Positions 54,501-64,000 of a DNA stretch of 64,000 nucleotides are shown piece after piece. Every line of letters begins with the position of its first letter. Within the stretch, counting starts at the first letter, position 1. A program made the translations under genes and the position numbers. Source of the DNA: Rhizobacter sp964253025 (GTDB lineage: Bacteria > Pseudomonadota > Gammaproteobacteria > Burkholderiales > Burkholderiaceae_C); the NCBI RefSeq assembly GCF_964253025.1, contig NZ_CAXUQC020000001.1:1984001-2048000 (forward strand). Direction: 5' to 3'. The notes under the pieces were generated by a model. The model saw only the letters and a list, made by a program, of their open reading frames with translations. It did no database searches and was not told the origin of the DNA.

Positions 54501-56870
54501 TCACTCCCTTGCCTTCAAGGCCGAAACCATGTCGAGCCGGTCGATTCGCCGGCGTACCACCAGGGCGCTGGCCGCGCCCGCCGCCACCACGCACAGCGCG
54601 GCCCAGGCGTAGGTGTGCGGCCGGATCACCACCGGAAAGAGGAACTGGTCGGAGGCGAGCAACTGGTTCACCAGGTGCACCAGGCCGTATCCGGCCGCCA
54701 TGCCGATGGGCAAGGCCACGGCGACGGCGAGGCCCAGTTCCCCGAGCAGCAGTGCGGCCACCTCCCCCCGCGTGAAGCCGAGCACGCGCAGGCTTGCGAG
54801 CTCCCAGCTGCGCTCGGACAGCGCGATGCGCGCGTTGTTGTAGACCACCGCCACCGCGATGACGGCCGCGAAGCCGCTCAGGATCGTGCTCATGATGCGA
54901 ACGTTGCGCGCGCTGATCTCTTCCATGTTGCGCAGCATGGTGGCCTTGCTGAAGGCACCGGCCGCGAGCGGAAGGCCGCGGGTGGCAACCAGCAACTCGT
55001 CCTCACGCGCGTGTTCCACCGCGAGCACGAACCCGGTGGAGACATCGTCGTCGCCGAGCAGCCGGTTCAACGCGTCGCGGTCCATGTAGGCGTTCAGGCC
55101 CATCATCTCGCGCACCGTGCCACCCACCGGCAGGCGCAGGGTCCGTGGCTTGCCGGTCAGCACCGAGACTTCCAGCATGTCGCCCGGCTTCACGCCCAGC
55201 TTGGCCGCAAGCCGGTCGGTGAGCAGCAAGCCGCGGCCTTCGAGCAGCACCTGACGGGCGTCGACGTCGATGATCCGGTTGAGCACCGGCCGCCCCTCCA
55301 GCCCCCGCAGCAGCACGCGTTCCTCGCGGTGCGCATGGCGCAGCGCCACCGACACGAAGCGGGTCGACTCCACCGCCGTGACGCCGGGCAGACGGGCGAG
55401 GTCCAGGCGCGCACGATCGGTCACCGGCTCGGCGGTCCACACCGTCACGTCGCCACGCAGGACGAGGTTGAACTGGGTGTCGACGATGACGTCGATGGCG
55501 TCGCGGAAGAAGTTGCCAAGCACAGTGATGGCCACCGCGGCGGCGATGCCGCCGATGGACAGCGTCGTGCGCCAGGGGCGGCGCTCGATGTTGCGCAGGA
55601 TCATGCGCAGCCCGGCGCTGCGCGGCTGCAGGCCCAGCCGCTCGAGCAGCGTGCGACGGAAGCGTCCCGGTGCCGGAGGCCGCATGGCTTCGGCCGGCGC
55701 GAGCTTCACCGTGGCGGCGATGGCGTTGACCGTGCCCGCGACCGCAGTGCCGAGCGCGACGAGCACGCTCACCACCAGCAACCCGGGCGCGATGCGGTGC
55801 TCGAAGCTGCGAAAGTGGAAGAACTCCGCATAAAGACCGGTCAGCATCTCGCCCAGGCGATCGCCGACGAAGATGCCGAGCAGCAGTCCTGCCGCGACGA
55901 ACAGCAACACGAGCTTGAGGTAGTGCAGGCCGATGCTTGCATTGCGGTAGCCAAGCGCCTTGAGTGCGGCGATCTGTTCGCGCTGCGTGCTGACCAGGCG
56001 CGACACCACCACGTTCAGCAGGAAGGCCGCCACCAGGAGAAAGATCGCCGGCAGCACCGTGCCGAGCACGCGTTGCTCCTTGATCTCGTTGTCCAGCATG
56101 ACGTGGGAGGTCTGCTGGCTGCGCCCGTGGGCGTCCCGGCCGCCGAAGGGAGCCAGCAGCCGGTTCAGCCCTGCCGCCACCTCCGGCTCGAGGGCGCCGG
56201 GCGCCAGCTTGACGGACACGCGGTTGAACGAGCCGCGAAGGTCATAGGCGGCCGCCAAGGCGTCCTGGTCGATCCAGAAGATGCCGTAGCCGCGCATGTC
56301 CGGCATGCCGAAGAGCCCGGCGAAGATGAACTCCGGCGACAGGGCGGTGCCCACCACGCGCAGGGTGCGTCGCTTGCCATTCAGCAGCACCCCGACGGTG
56401 TCCCCGGGCTTGAGCCCGCGCACCTGGGCGAAGCCTTCGGACACCAGCGCCGGCAGGGCATCGTTGCCTCGGCCGCTGCCAGCGGACAGCGGCTGGCCGG
56501 AACTGACGAAGACGCAGTTCATCCGGGCCGGCCGCGCCAGGTCGACACCGATCAGCTGCCCGACGATCGGGTCCGCCACGTCGGGCAGGTCGACGCGCAC
56601 CATGGTGTCGATCGTCGTCTGCACGTCCGCCACGCCGGGCAAGGCACGCAGGGTCTCGGCAAGGGAATCGGGTGCGCGCTTCAGGCTGGCGAAGACGTCG
56701 GCGAAGCGCCCTTCGGCGTAGAAGCGGTCGCGCGCGAGCGCGAGGGAGTCGACGGCCGAGAGGCTGGTGATGAAGCCCCCGATGCCGCTGGCCACCACCA
56801 GCGCGATGGTGAGCGCCTGGCTCCACATGAGCCGAAGGTCGCGCAGCACCTTGCGGTCGAGGGCTTTCAT
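54501..56870 (-). CDS. FtsX/MacB-type ABC transporter permease, two-module
   Basis: 789 residues. Two FtsX-like modules are visible. The first has TM1 near residue 17-38, a large periplasmic MacB-like domain, and three helices around 260-370 (RVLGTVLPAIFLLVAAFLLN). The second starts near 430 (RRPWRTTLSIGGIAAAVAIT) and has three final helices. Proteins of this duplicated type export lipids, lipoproteins or hydrophobic compounds. The open frame reaches 56978 inside the ATPase gene; 56870 is the permease start. Confidence 0.9.
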   Translation of the reverse strand: MKALDRKVLRDLRLMWSQALTIALVVASGIGGFITSLSAVDSLALARDRFYAEGRFADVFASLKRAPDSLAETLRALPGVADVQTTIDTMVRVDLPDVADPIVGQLIGVDLARPARMNCVFVSSGQPLSAGSGRGNDALPALVSEGFAQVRGLKPGDTVGVLLNGKRRTLRVVGTALSPEFIFAGLFGMPDMRGYGIFWIDQDALAAAYDLRGSFNRVSVKLAPGALEPEVAAGLNRLLAPFGGRDAHGRSQQTSHVMLDNEIKEQRVLGTVLPAIFLLVAAFLLNVVVSRLVSTQREQIAALKALGYRNASIGLHYLKLVLLFVAAGLLLGIFVGDRLGEMLTGLYAEFFHFRSFEHRIAPGLLVVSVLVALGTAVAGTVNAIAATVKLAPAEAMRPPAPGRFRRTLLERLGLQPRSAGLRMILRNIERRPWRTTLSIGGIAAAVAITVLGNFFRDAIDVIVDTQFNLVLRGDVTVWTAEPVTDRARLDLARLPGVTAVESTRFVSVALRHAHREERVLLRGLEGRPVLNRIIDVDARQVLLEGRGLLLTDRLAAKLGVKPGDMLEVSVLTGKPRTLRLPVGGTVREMMGLNAYMDRDALNRLLGDDDVSTGFVLAVEHAREDELLVATRGLPLAAGAFSKATMLRNMEEISARNVRIMSTILSGFAAVIAVAVVYNNARIALSERSWELASLRVLGFTRGEVAALLLGELGLAVAVALPIGMAAGYGLVHLVNQLLASDQFLFPVVIRPHTYAWAALCVVAAGAASALVVRRRIDRLDMVSALKARE

Positions 56871-56877
56871 CGGCGAC

Positions 56878-57584
<707 letters not shown>

Positions 57585-57588
<4 letters not shown>

Positions 57589-60512
57589 GGCAACTCCGAC
57601 CCGCTCGCCCGGCCACTCACCCGCCGAGCCAGGTTGCCAAGGAACCGGTCGAAGTCGATGGGTTTCGTCCAGTAGTCCACCGCGCCAGCCACGCGCGCCG
57701 CCTCTACATCGGCCGCAACCGCGCTCGCCGAGAGCGCGATCACGGGAATGCCGGCGGTGGACGGGTCGGCGCGCAGTGTTTCCAGCACGGCCACGCCGTC
57801 CATGTCGGGCAGTTGCATGTCGAGCAACACCAGGTTGGGGCACAGTGCCCTGACACGCTCCAGGCCCCGCGCACCGTCTTCCGCGATGACCAGGCGAGTG
57901 CCTGGTGAACGCCCGAGCAGCTCGGCGACCAGCATGGCATTCACCGGGTTGTCCTCGATGTAGACGATGAGGGCATCGCGAAGGGCGGTCTGGTCGCTGG
58001 GGCAAGCCACCGCCGCCGGGGGGGGTGCCGACGAGAGGAGCACATCGATCGCGGGCGGTGCCGTTGGGACCGACGCCACAGCGGCGCCCCGCAACGGCAT
58101 GCGAACCTCCGCCACCAGACCGTTACCCTCGCGGCTTTCGATACCCAGTTCGCCTCCCAGCAGGGAGGTGAGCTGGCGGACCAGCACGAGGCCGATCCCG
58201 TTGCCGGGCACCTCGCTGTGCTCGCGCCCCAGGCGGTTGAAGGGCTCGAACAGATGCTCGCGCTGGGATGAGGTCATGCCGAGGCCGTCATCCCGCACGA
58301 TGATGCACACGCGCTGGTCGGATTCAAGCCGGACACCCAGCCACACATGCCCTCCGGTGCGGTTGTACTTGATGGCGTTGGAGACCAGATTGAGCATGAC
58401 CTGACGCAGGCGGCCCGGGTCGGCATGCATGAGGACGGGCCGGCTGCCGTCGAAGTCCCGCTCGAGCGTCACGCCGCACTGGGCGGCGTGAGGCGCGCTC
58501 ATGCGCATCACGTTGTCGAGCAACCCACCGAGCTCGAAGTCCTGTGACTGCAAGGACATCCGCCCCGATTCGATGCCCGCAACGTCCAGCATCTCGTCGA
58601 TCAGCTGGCGAAGATGAAGACCGGCGTGAACGACCAGGTCGACGCGCTCTTGTTGCGAGGCCGCCAGGGGTTGGGCGCTGTCGGTCTGCATGAGTTGCGC
58701 AAACCCCAGCACCGCATTGAGCGGCGTTCGCAGTTCATGGCTCATGCGCGAAAGAAATTCGGTCTTGGCCTTGTTTGCAGCCTCGGCCGCCGCCCTTTCG
58801 ACCTGCGCGCGCTCGGCAGACCTGAGCTGCGTGAGGTCGCGCGCCATGACGGTCAGCAGCATGCGTGTGCCCTCACCGGTCCGCGAGATGGACGACTCCA
58901 TCGGAAATGTGCTCCCGTCGGCGCGCAGCCCCACGAGTTCCCGCTTCTGCCCCTTGTGGCCCGACGAACCGCCTCCTTCTCCGAACCGGCGCACCTGCTC
59001 GTCGTGGCCGGCACGGTACTCCGCGGGAATGAAGCGGTCCAGCGTTGCGCCGATCGCCTCCGCAGGCGACGCGCCGAACAACAGGCTTGCCGCGTGGTTG
59101 AAGACGACGATGCGGTGTTGCGCATCGATGGTGATGATGGCGTCCATCGCGGTCTCGACAATGCCGGCCAGGCGCTGTTCCTGCTCGCGCAAGACTTCTT
59201 CGTAGCGCTTGCGCTCGGTGATGTCGATGTTGATGTTGAGGATGCAGCGGCGGCCCTCGTAGTCGATGACATCGGCGTTGAGCAGCATCTCCCGCCATTC
59301 GCCACCCCGATTGCGTACGCGCGCTTCCCAGTCCCGCACCTGCCCATCCCGCTCGATCAGTTCGACGAAGGTGGCACGGTCTTGCGGCCCGAGGCCCATT
59401 TCCAATTCAACGATGTTGCGCCCGATGAGCGCCTCAGCGGGCAGCCCCGTCAGGCGCGCAAAGGCCTGGTTGACATCGACGAACACGGGATGGTCGAGCT
59501 CGAAAACCGCGGCCGGCACGGGCAGGTCGGCAAACAGCTTTCGGAAGCGGGCGACGCCCGCCTGCGCATCGCGCACGGCCTGGGCCCTGGCCGCTTCGCG
59601 GTCAATGTGGTCGAGTGCGAGCGACAGGTTGGCGACCATGCGCTCGATGAGGTCGACGAGGTCAGGGTCGAACGCGCCGGCCTCGCTGAAATACAGGTTG
59701 AGCGCCCCGACGGGGACACCGCCGCGACGAATGGGGAAGGCAGCGACCGCACGAACCCCGAAGCGGGCGTAGCGATCAAGCCAGGCTGCGGTGTGCGGGC
59801 TCGTCGACACCTCGTTGCAAACGCAGGCCCGTCCATCCAGCATCGCGCGCAATGTGGGGCCGGGCGACGGGCTGACCGGGCTACCGTCCAGTCGAATGTC
59901 CAGCCCTTCGGTGTAGCCTTCGGCGCCCCCGGCCCATGCGACGGGAACGATCCGCTCATCTCGAGACAAGCCGATCCATGCCATCTGCGCGTGCCCCGAC
60001 GCGACAGCGATGCTGCATACCTTTTCAAAGAGGTGCTGCGGTTTTTCCGCCTCTGCAAGGACGCGCCCGAGGTCGGACAGCGCGTGATAGAAGTCGGCCA
60101 GCCGCCGCAACCGTGCTTCGGTGGTCCGCTGATCGGTGATGTCGACGCCGAGCAACGCCAAGCCTTCGGTCGTCCTGCCCTGATCGTCCTCGTACTCGAA
60201 GCGCGCCGGGTGCCACCGCACCAGCAGAAGCGCGCCCTCGCGCCGGCGCAGGGGCGCGTCGATCGGCGCCAAGGGCTCGCTGGCCGACCAGAAGGCCCGG
60301 AAGGCGGCACGGGCCTTCGTGGCCTCGAGGGGCAAGAGCGTCTCCGCCCACGCCATGCCCACCAGATCGGCTCGGTCCCAACCCGTCCGTTCGAGCAGCA
60401 CACGGTTGGCATGACGGACCTTGCCGTCCGGGCCCAGGATGGCGGCCAACAACTCGGCGCTCTCGAAGAGCCCGATCCAGTGGCGAGGTGCCACTTGAGG
60501 GTTCTCGGTCAT
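57585..60512 (-). CDS. multi-PAS/GAF hybrid sensor histidine kinase
   Basis: 975 residues, no membrane helices evident, so probably cytoplasmic. PAS1 is at about 20-135, a GAF-like domain at about 150-300 (SIAVASGHAQMAWIG), PAS2 at about 330-445 and PAS3 at about 455-570. HisKA follows with His592 (FLSRMSHELRTPLNAVLGF), then HATPase_c (LVSNAIKYNRTGG). The C-terminal receiver has Asp898 (LVLLDMQLPDMDG). The start at 60512 excludes a long read-through. It is the first gene of the exporter operon and may feed the HPt protein at 61795. The signal is unknown; PAS/GAF layouts often sense redox or small ligands. Confidence 0.9.
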
Positions 60513-60635
60513 GGGAGTGCCAGGAAGTGGAGGAATGCGTTCGGGCGGGTCTGGCGGAGGCGTTGGGTCCCGGGGCCGCCTCTCGAAGGGAGGCCTTTCA
60601 TCGACAGATGATGCGCCTGCGCTCACGCGCCGCAG

Positions 60636-60677
60636 TTGCGTTGGCTCAAGAAGCACCGGCCGGCCGCCTTCCAGAAT
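60636..60677 (+). promoter_or_regulatory. FNR-type promoter of tandem Usp gene
   Basis: TTGCGTTGGCTCAA at 60636-60649, with CAGAAT at 60672-60677. The 29.5-bp offset and the -10 hexamer are identical to those of the norZ operon promoter. Predicted start near 60684, 21 bp before the ATG at 60705. Confidence 0.75.
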
Positions 60678-60704
60678 CAGTTCAATTCCCTTCCTGGAGT
60701 CGCC

Positions 60705-61547
60705 ATGCCCAGCCCCACCCTGCTCCTTCACCTCGACGACGGCCCCACTTGCGAACAGCGCACCGCCTTGGCGATCGACCTCGCCCGGCGACATGGCGCC
60801 CACCTCACGGCACTCGCTGCCACGGGCAGCATTCCGATCTCCGCGGTCGCGGGGCCGGGGCTGCTCGGCGTTGACACCCTCACTCCGGCCCTGGCGCACT
60901 TGCGTCTCCAGGCCGCCCGGCGCGCCGCCGCATTCCGGGAGCAGGCCCGTGCCGCCGGGCTCGAAGCCTGTGAAGTGCTGATCGACGAAGACGGCGACGC
61001 CGAGGCGCTCGTCCGGCTCAGCCGCAGCGCCGACCTGCTGGTCGTGGGCCAAGCCGATCCAGCCGACCGGAATGCCGGGTCCAACCGTAGGATGGTGGAA
61101 GACGTCGTCCTGCAGAGCGCCCGGCCGGTGTTGCTCATCCCGTTCGCAGGCCGCTTCGACCGCGTTGGGGCCGACGTGCTCGTGGCCTGGGACGACCGCC
61201 GGGAAGCGGCGCGGGCCATCGCGGATGCCTTGCCGTTGCTGCGGGAGTCACAGCGGGTCCGGATCGTCCGCTGCGCAACGCCGCTTGACGACGGCAGTGA
61301 AAGCGCTCGCGAATCCCTGGCGGCGCTGCAGCGCTGGCTGGGACGTCACGGCGTCGCCGCCTCCGCTCACACGATCACGACAGACGTCGATCCAGGCAAC
61401 GCCCTCTTGTCGCGCGCGGCCGAATGGGGCTGCGACCTGGTGGTGATGGGGGCATACGGCCATGCGCGCTGGGCCGAGCGCATCCTCGGCGGCGTGACGC
61501 GCACGATGCTCGAGACCATGACCGTGCCGGTGCTGATGTCGCGCTGA
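60705..61547 (+). CDS. tandem-domain universal stress protein
   Basis: 280 residues. The first half begins MPSPTLLLHLDDGPTCEQRT; the second begins near residue 160 (ADVLVAWDDRREAARAIADA) and has MGAYGHARWAERILGGVTRT. CTGGAG precedes the ATG. It is the third member of the 280-residue Usp group and is placed between the kinase operon and the phosphorelay genes, transcribed opposite to both. Confidence 0.88.
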   Translation: MPSPTLLLHLDDGPTCEQRTALAIDLARRHGAHLTALAATGSIPISAVAGPGLLGVDTLTPALAHLRLQAARRAAAFREQARAAGLEACEVLIDEDGDAEALVRLSRSADLLVVGQADPADRNAGSNRRMVEDVVLQSARPVLLIPFAGRFDRVGADVLVAWDDRREAARAIADALPLLRESQRVRIVRCATPLDDGSESARESLAALQRWLGRHGVAASAHTITTDVDPGNALLSRAAEWGCDLVVMGAYGHARWAERILGGVTRTMLETMTVPVLMSR

Positions 61548-61666
61548 GCGTTTCGTCCGGGCTGCGGGAGGTCGCGCGCCGTCCGATTTCAACGTCATCG
61601 CGGCTGAACAGGCCGGACAGGAACGTCTCGATGGACGCGCATCATTTGGGCGCGTCGAACTGGCGG

Positions 61667-61704
61667 TTGCCAAACGACTTCATTGGTTTATATGACACCA
61701 ATGA
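61667..61704 (+). promoter_or_regulatory. AT-rich dyad over a possible sigma-70 promoter
   Basis: Perfect 8-bp inverted repeat TCATTGGT (61680-61687) / ACCAATGA (61697-61704), 9-bp spacer, in an otherwise GC-rich 243-bp gap. TTGCCA (61667-61672) and TATATG (61689-61694) form a -35/-10 pair with 16-bp spacing, so the dyad would overlap the promoter core. No clear plus-strand gene follows; the dyad could also be the terminator region of convergent units. Confidence 0.35.
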
Positions 61705-61794
61705 TGCAGGGAGCAGCGGCAAGAATCGGAGCGACCTGATAGGCATGAACGAATTCACCGTGCAAACCATCACACCGCTGCGGAGCCTGCGAAC

Positions 61795-62544
61795 TCAGCG
61801 AGGCACCGACGGCCCCATGAGGCGAGTGAGCGCCTCGCGCAGGCCGACCCACCCGCTGCACCCGAGCTCCGCTCGGGCGTTCCTGGCGTCACCTTCGAGC
61901 GCCCGGGCCATCTCCCCCGCATCGGCATCGCCCAAGGTGATCAGGACCGTCTTCAGGTTGTGGGCCAAGCGCTCCAGGCATGGCCAGTCGGCTCGGCTGA
62001 CCGCCGTGTCTCCTTCCTGGATGTCGGCTTCAAACTGGCGGAGGCAGGCTTCCCGGTAGGCGTCGTACAGGGCGCGGTCGCCTTCGAAGTGCGACGCCAC
62101 GACGTCGGGCTCTGCACTCGATGCAGCCGAACCACCGCTGACAGCCTCCGGGCGGCCCGGCGCAGGCGAGATCGCATCCTGAACGCAGGCCTCCAGCGTT
62201 GCGAGGGACACCGGCTTGGAGAGGATGCGCCACACGGCGAGCGATTCGAGCCGTGCCTGCACACCGGCACCGACCCCGGCACTGAACACCGCGATGCGCG
62301 CCCCGGCCCGCAAGCGCTGGTCATTGGCCAGGGACTCGATCAGGGACAGGCCGGATTCGCCGGGCAGCATCAGGTCCGTGATGACCAACGCAGCCGGCCG
62401 CTGCTGCAGCGCGGCGCGCGCCTGAGCCACATCACCGCAGCTCACGAGTTCGATGGGCAATTCCTCGAGCGCCATCTCGACGAAACGCCGGACGGACGGG
62501 TCGTCCTCGACGAGGACGACGCGAGGCCGTTCGAGAGACGGCAT
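61795..62544 (-). CDS. response regulator with C-terminal HPt domain
   Basis: 249 residues. The receiver (about 1-120) has phospho-acceptor Asp57 (ALVITDLMLPGESG) and Lys110 (ILSKPVS). A linker leads to an HPt domain (about 150-249) with the likely phospho-His195 in ERLAHNLKTVLITLG. Such proteins relay phosphate between a hybrid kinase receiver and a final regulator. It follows the HTH-receiver gene by 72 bp on the same strand, and the hybrid kinase lies 1.3 kb further on, so these three could form one relay. Confidence 0.87.
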   Translation of the reverse strand: MPSLERPRVVLVEDDPSVRRFVEMALEELPIELVSCGDVAQARAALQQRPAALVITDLMLPGESGLSLIESLANDQRLRAGARIAVFSAGVGAGVQARLESLAVWRILSKPVSLATLEACVQDAISPAPGRPEAVSGGSAASSAEPDVVASHFEGDRALYDAYREACLRQFEADIQEGDTAVSRADWPCLERLAHNLKTVLITLGDADAGEMARALEGDARNARAELGCSGWVGLREALTRLMGPSVPR

Positions 62545-62616
62545 CAACGGGCCTCCCGCGACCCGGAGCACGCCGTCCCCGGCCCGGTGCAAGCGGCGCG
62601 GCGGGTCATGGAAACC

Positions 62617-63294
62617 TCAGAGCGCGACGGCGGGACGTCCGAGGCATTCCGCCATCAGGGCCGGAAGTTCGGCGACGAGACGGGGCTTGTGGACGACCGG
62701 CAGGCCGTCGAGTGCAAAGGCGTAGGGTGCTCGCTCCGTCTCGTCCAGCGAGGTGACGACGAGCAGGCGGCTGTGCACGAACTGCGGATGGGTTCGCAGG
62801 CTCGTGATGAGCGTGGCGCCATCGATGCCGGGCAGCAGGATGTCGACGATGAGGACGTCGGGTTGCCAGGCGCCGACCATGGCCAGGCCGGCAATGCCGT
62901 CGTCGGCAACGCGCAGCTGCACATCCGGGAAATGGCGCCGCAGCAGCAGCGACACCAGGCTCTGGAAATGACGCGAGTCCTCGATCAGCAGCACCCGCGA
63001 GCCACGACCGTCCCCGGCCGGGTCAGTGGCCCCAGGCGCGGCGCGGTCAGGGTGCGGTTCATGGCCGGGGCCGGAGGTCAGCGGTTCAGGCGCCGCGCCG
63101 CCAGGGCGATGCCGGTTACGCCAGCGCTCCACCGACACGCGCGAGATGCGGCGGTGGCCGCCGGGCGTCTTCCACGCCTCGAGCTCACCGCGGTCGACCA
63201 TCAGCTGGACCGACCGCACGGCCAGCCCGAGGATGCGGGCGGCCTCGATGGTGGAGCAGTGCTCGCTCGGCGGCGTCTCGGTCGGTGAACTCAT
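62617..63294 (-). CDS. MerR/excisionase-type HTH fused to a receiver domain
   Basis: 225 residues with the domains in unusual order. An N-terminal HTH_17-type DNA-binding domain comes first (CSTIEAARILGLAVRSVQLM, then WKTPGGHRRISRVSVERW, residues 13-58), followed by a Pro-rich linker (60-98). The C-terminal receiver has acidic residues in LLIEDS and phospho-acceptor Asp151 (VLIVDILLPGIDG). Usual response regulators have the receiver first. A TATTAT -10 candidate lies upstream on the minus strand at 63360-63355 in a short AT-rich patch. It is the probable output of the nearby phosphorelay; the target genes are unknown. Confidence 0.86.
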   Translation of the reverse strand: MSSPTETPPSEHCSTIEAARILGLAVRSVQLMVDRGELEAWKTPGGHRRISRVSVERWRNRHRPGGAAPEPLTSGPGHEPHPDRAAPGATDPAGDGRGSRVLLIEDSRHFQSLVSLLLRRHFPDVQLRVADDGIAGLAMVGAWQPDVLIVDILLPGIDGATLITSLRTHPQFVHSRLLVVTSLDETERAPYAFALDGLPVVHKPRLVAELPALMAECLGRPAVAL

Positions 63295-63440
63295 GCGCAA
63301 TTCTGCCGGATCCGGCGTAGGGATTGAAGTGAAGCCCCTGGGCAAATGTTCATGATAATAGTGATGCATGTGATAAGGCACGGAACTCATGGGCCGACCG
63401 TCTCAGGCCGACGCCTCAAGACCGGCACCCGTCGCCGCGC

Positions 63441-63482
63441 CGAACGGCGAACGGCGAACGGCGAACGGCGAACGGCGAACGG
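63441..63482. repeat. six perfect tandem copies of a 7-bp unit
   Basis: CGAACGG repeated six times without mismatch, followed by the partial copy CGAGCG. A 7-bp unit is not a multiple of three, so a change of copy number would shift any frame running through it. The surrounding stretch 63295-63488 contains no convincing gene. Confidence 0.9.
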
Positions 63483-63488
63483 CGAGCG

Positions 63489-63848
63489 ATGACGCCGTGC
63501 GCATCGCGATGTCGAGCCAGCGCTTGGCCGCCCTGCTGGGTCAATGCGGCCCGGCGCGACAACGCCAGCGCCTCGCCGCGCTCACGCATGGTCTCGACAT
63601 GCCGGGCCCAGCAGGAGCCGGGCGGGCAAAGGCAAGTCCATGTCGATGCCAACGACCTCCCGCTCACGACGCGCAGGCACCTCTGCACGCATCTGCTCGC
63701 CCGGATCACGCTGCCCTTCTTCCAGCGGGCGCCCGGTGTGGCGCTCACCCACCGCGAGCGCTACGATGGCTCCGGATTCCCGTTCAAGCTTCGCGGACTG
63801 GCGATCCCCCGGCCTGCCCGCTTCCTGGCCGCACGGTGGAAGGAATGA
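63489..63848 (+). pseudogene. remnant of an HD-GYP domain protein
   Basis: The end of this frame reads GVALTHRERYDGSGFPFKL then RGLAIPRPARFLA, which matches the HD-GYP block of cyclic-di-GMP phosphodiesterases (HHERxDGSGYP...G..IP..AR). The GYP Tyr is replaced by Phe and the protein stops soon after, whereas about 60 more residues would be needed. The upstream HD part and the sensor or receiver part are not recognisable. It is therefore a decayed C-terminal fragment, lying just after the tandem repeat. Confidence 0.45.
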
Positions 63849-63849
63849 C

Positions 63850-64000
63850 TTGACAGCGATCCAAGCGACAGCAGCACGGCCATCGCGCGGCGCCGCCCGG
63901 CGGGCTCATCTCCGCGTCCGCCTGGGCGTCGCCGCGGCACTCGCACTGTCCGGCGCGGCGTCGACCGCCGTCGGGGGCCCGGTGCTGGATCGCGTGCGCC
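63850..64000 (+). CDS. start of an ABC transporter substrate-binding protein (partial)
   Basis: The frame runs off the window. From a TTG at 63850 preceded by AAGGAATG it encodes a basic N-terminus, a hydrophobic signal segment (LGVAAALALSGAASTAV) and then GGPVLDRVR, which resembles the mature start of amino-acid ABC substrate-binding proteins (LDRIRxRGxLxCG). Only 50 codons are visible, so the family call is tentative and the true start may be further downstream. Confidence 0.45.
   Translation, partial: MTAIQATAARPSRGAARRAHLRVRLGVAAALALSGAASTAVGGPVLDRVR

Noticed and set aside
61745..62059. Plus-strand frame starting ATGAACGAATTC after the AT-rich dyad
   Set aside because: It runs antisense through the receiver-HPt gene and has no domain; the protein on the minus strand is clearly real. 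A short leader peptide cannot be excluded but has no support.
63441..63490. CGAACGG array as a CRISPR or origin repeat
   Set aside because: The unit is only 7 bp with no spacers and no cas genes nearby; it is a simple tandem repeat.

Overview
The window comes from a very GC-rich betaproteobacterium, most likely a denitrifying member of the Burkholderiales. This is inferred from base composition, clade I Tat-type NosZ with a NosR/NosL set, quinol-type nitric oxide reductase, NsrR, UbiTUV and the class II plus class III ribonucleotide reductases. I saw no tRNA, rRNA, insertion sequence, integrase or CRISPR array. Genes are tightly packed, and many start codons overlap the previous stop (ATGA, GTGA or TGATG), so most neighbours form translationally coupled operons.

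Layout. 1-0.8 kb: the 3' end of napC and a decayed CBS-domain gene. 0.8-11.7 kb: an FAD oxidoreductase, the nitrous oxide reductase operon nosZ-R-D-F-Y-L (minus strand), and divergently a small lipoprotein cytochrome c with the NosX/ApbE flavin transferase that should flavinylate NosR. 11.9-17.4 kb: a chemoreceptor, an acyltransferase and the anaerobic ribonucleotide reductase operon, in which the glycyl-radical segment of NrdD is on a separate 59-codon gene. 17.5-18.9 kb: an HtrA-like lipoprotein protease coupled to a HiPIP. 19.2-25.4 kb: the NO-detoxification operon (DUF2249, norZ, nsrR, DUF59, a membrane protein, nnrS, SirB-like). 25.4-31.5 kb (minus): DGC-domain protein, FmdE-like protein, ubiT-ubiV-ubiU for oxygen-independent ubiquinone synthesis, a second NnrS and a nitronate monooxygenase-like enzyme. 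31.7-34.6 kb: the B12-dependent ribonucleotide reductase nrdJ. 34.7-53.3 kb: an anoxic-survival region with five universal stress proteins (the sixth is at 60.7 kb), a NarX-like kinase, a CheY-like regulator, a NarL-type regulator, an alcohol dehydrogenase, a yqjDEK-like set, a CoA ligase-acetyltransferase fusion, an acyl-CoA synthetase and a flavodoxin-fold reductase. 53.3-63.3 kb (minus): an ABC exporter coupled to a hybrid sensor kinase, then a receiver-HPt protein and an HTH-receiver protein, a likely phosphorelay. The right end has a heptamer tandem repeat, an HD-GYP remnant and the start of an ABC substrate-binding protein.

The unifying feature is about 20 copies of an FNR/ANR/DNR-type 14-bp dyad (TTGNN-N4-NNCAA) in front of almost every transcription unit from nosZ to 60.7 kb. 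Many sit about 29 bp upstream of a recognisable -10 element, which is class II activator geometry. The window therefore reads as one low-oxygen regulon: N-oxide respiration, NO defence, anaerobic quinone and deoxynucleotide synthesis, and stress survival. Most notable are the split NrdD, its FNR plus double NrdR box promoter, several FNR promoters whose predicted transcription start falls on or next to the start codon (one giving a 44-residue membrane protein), and the unusual HTH-receiver/HPt phosphorelay.
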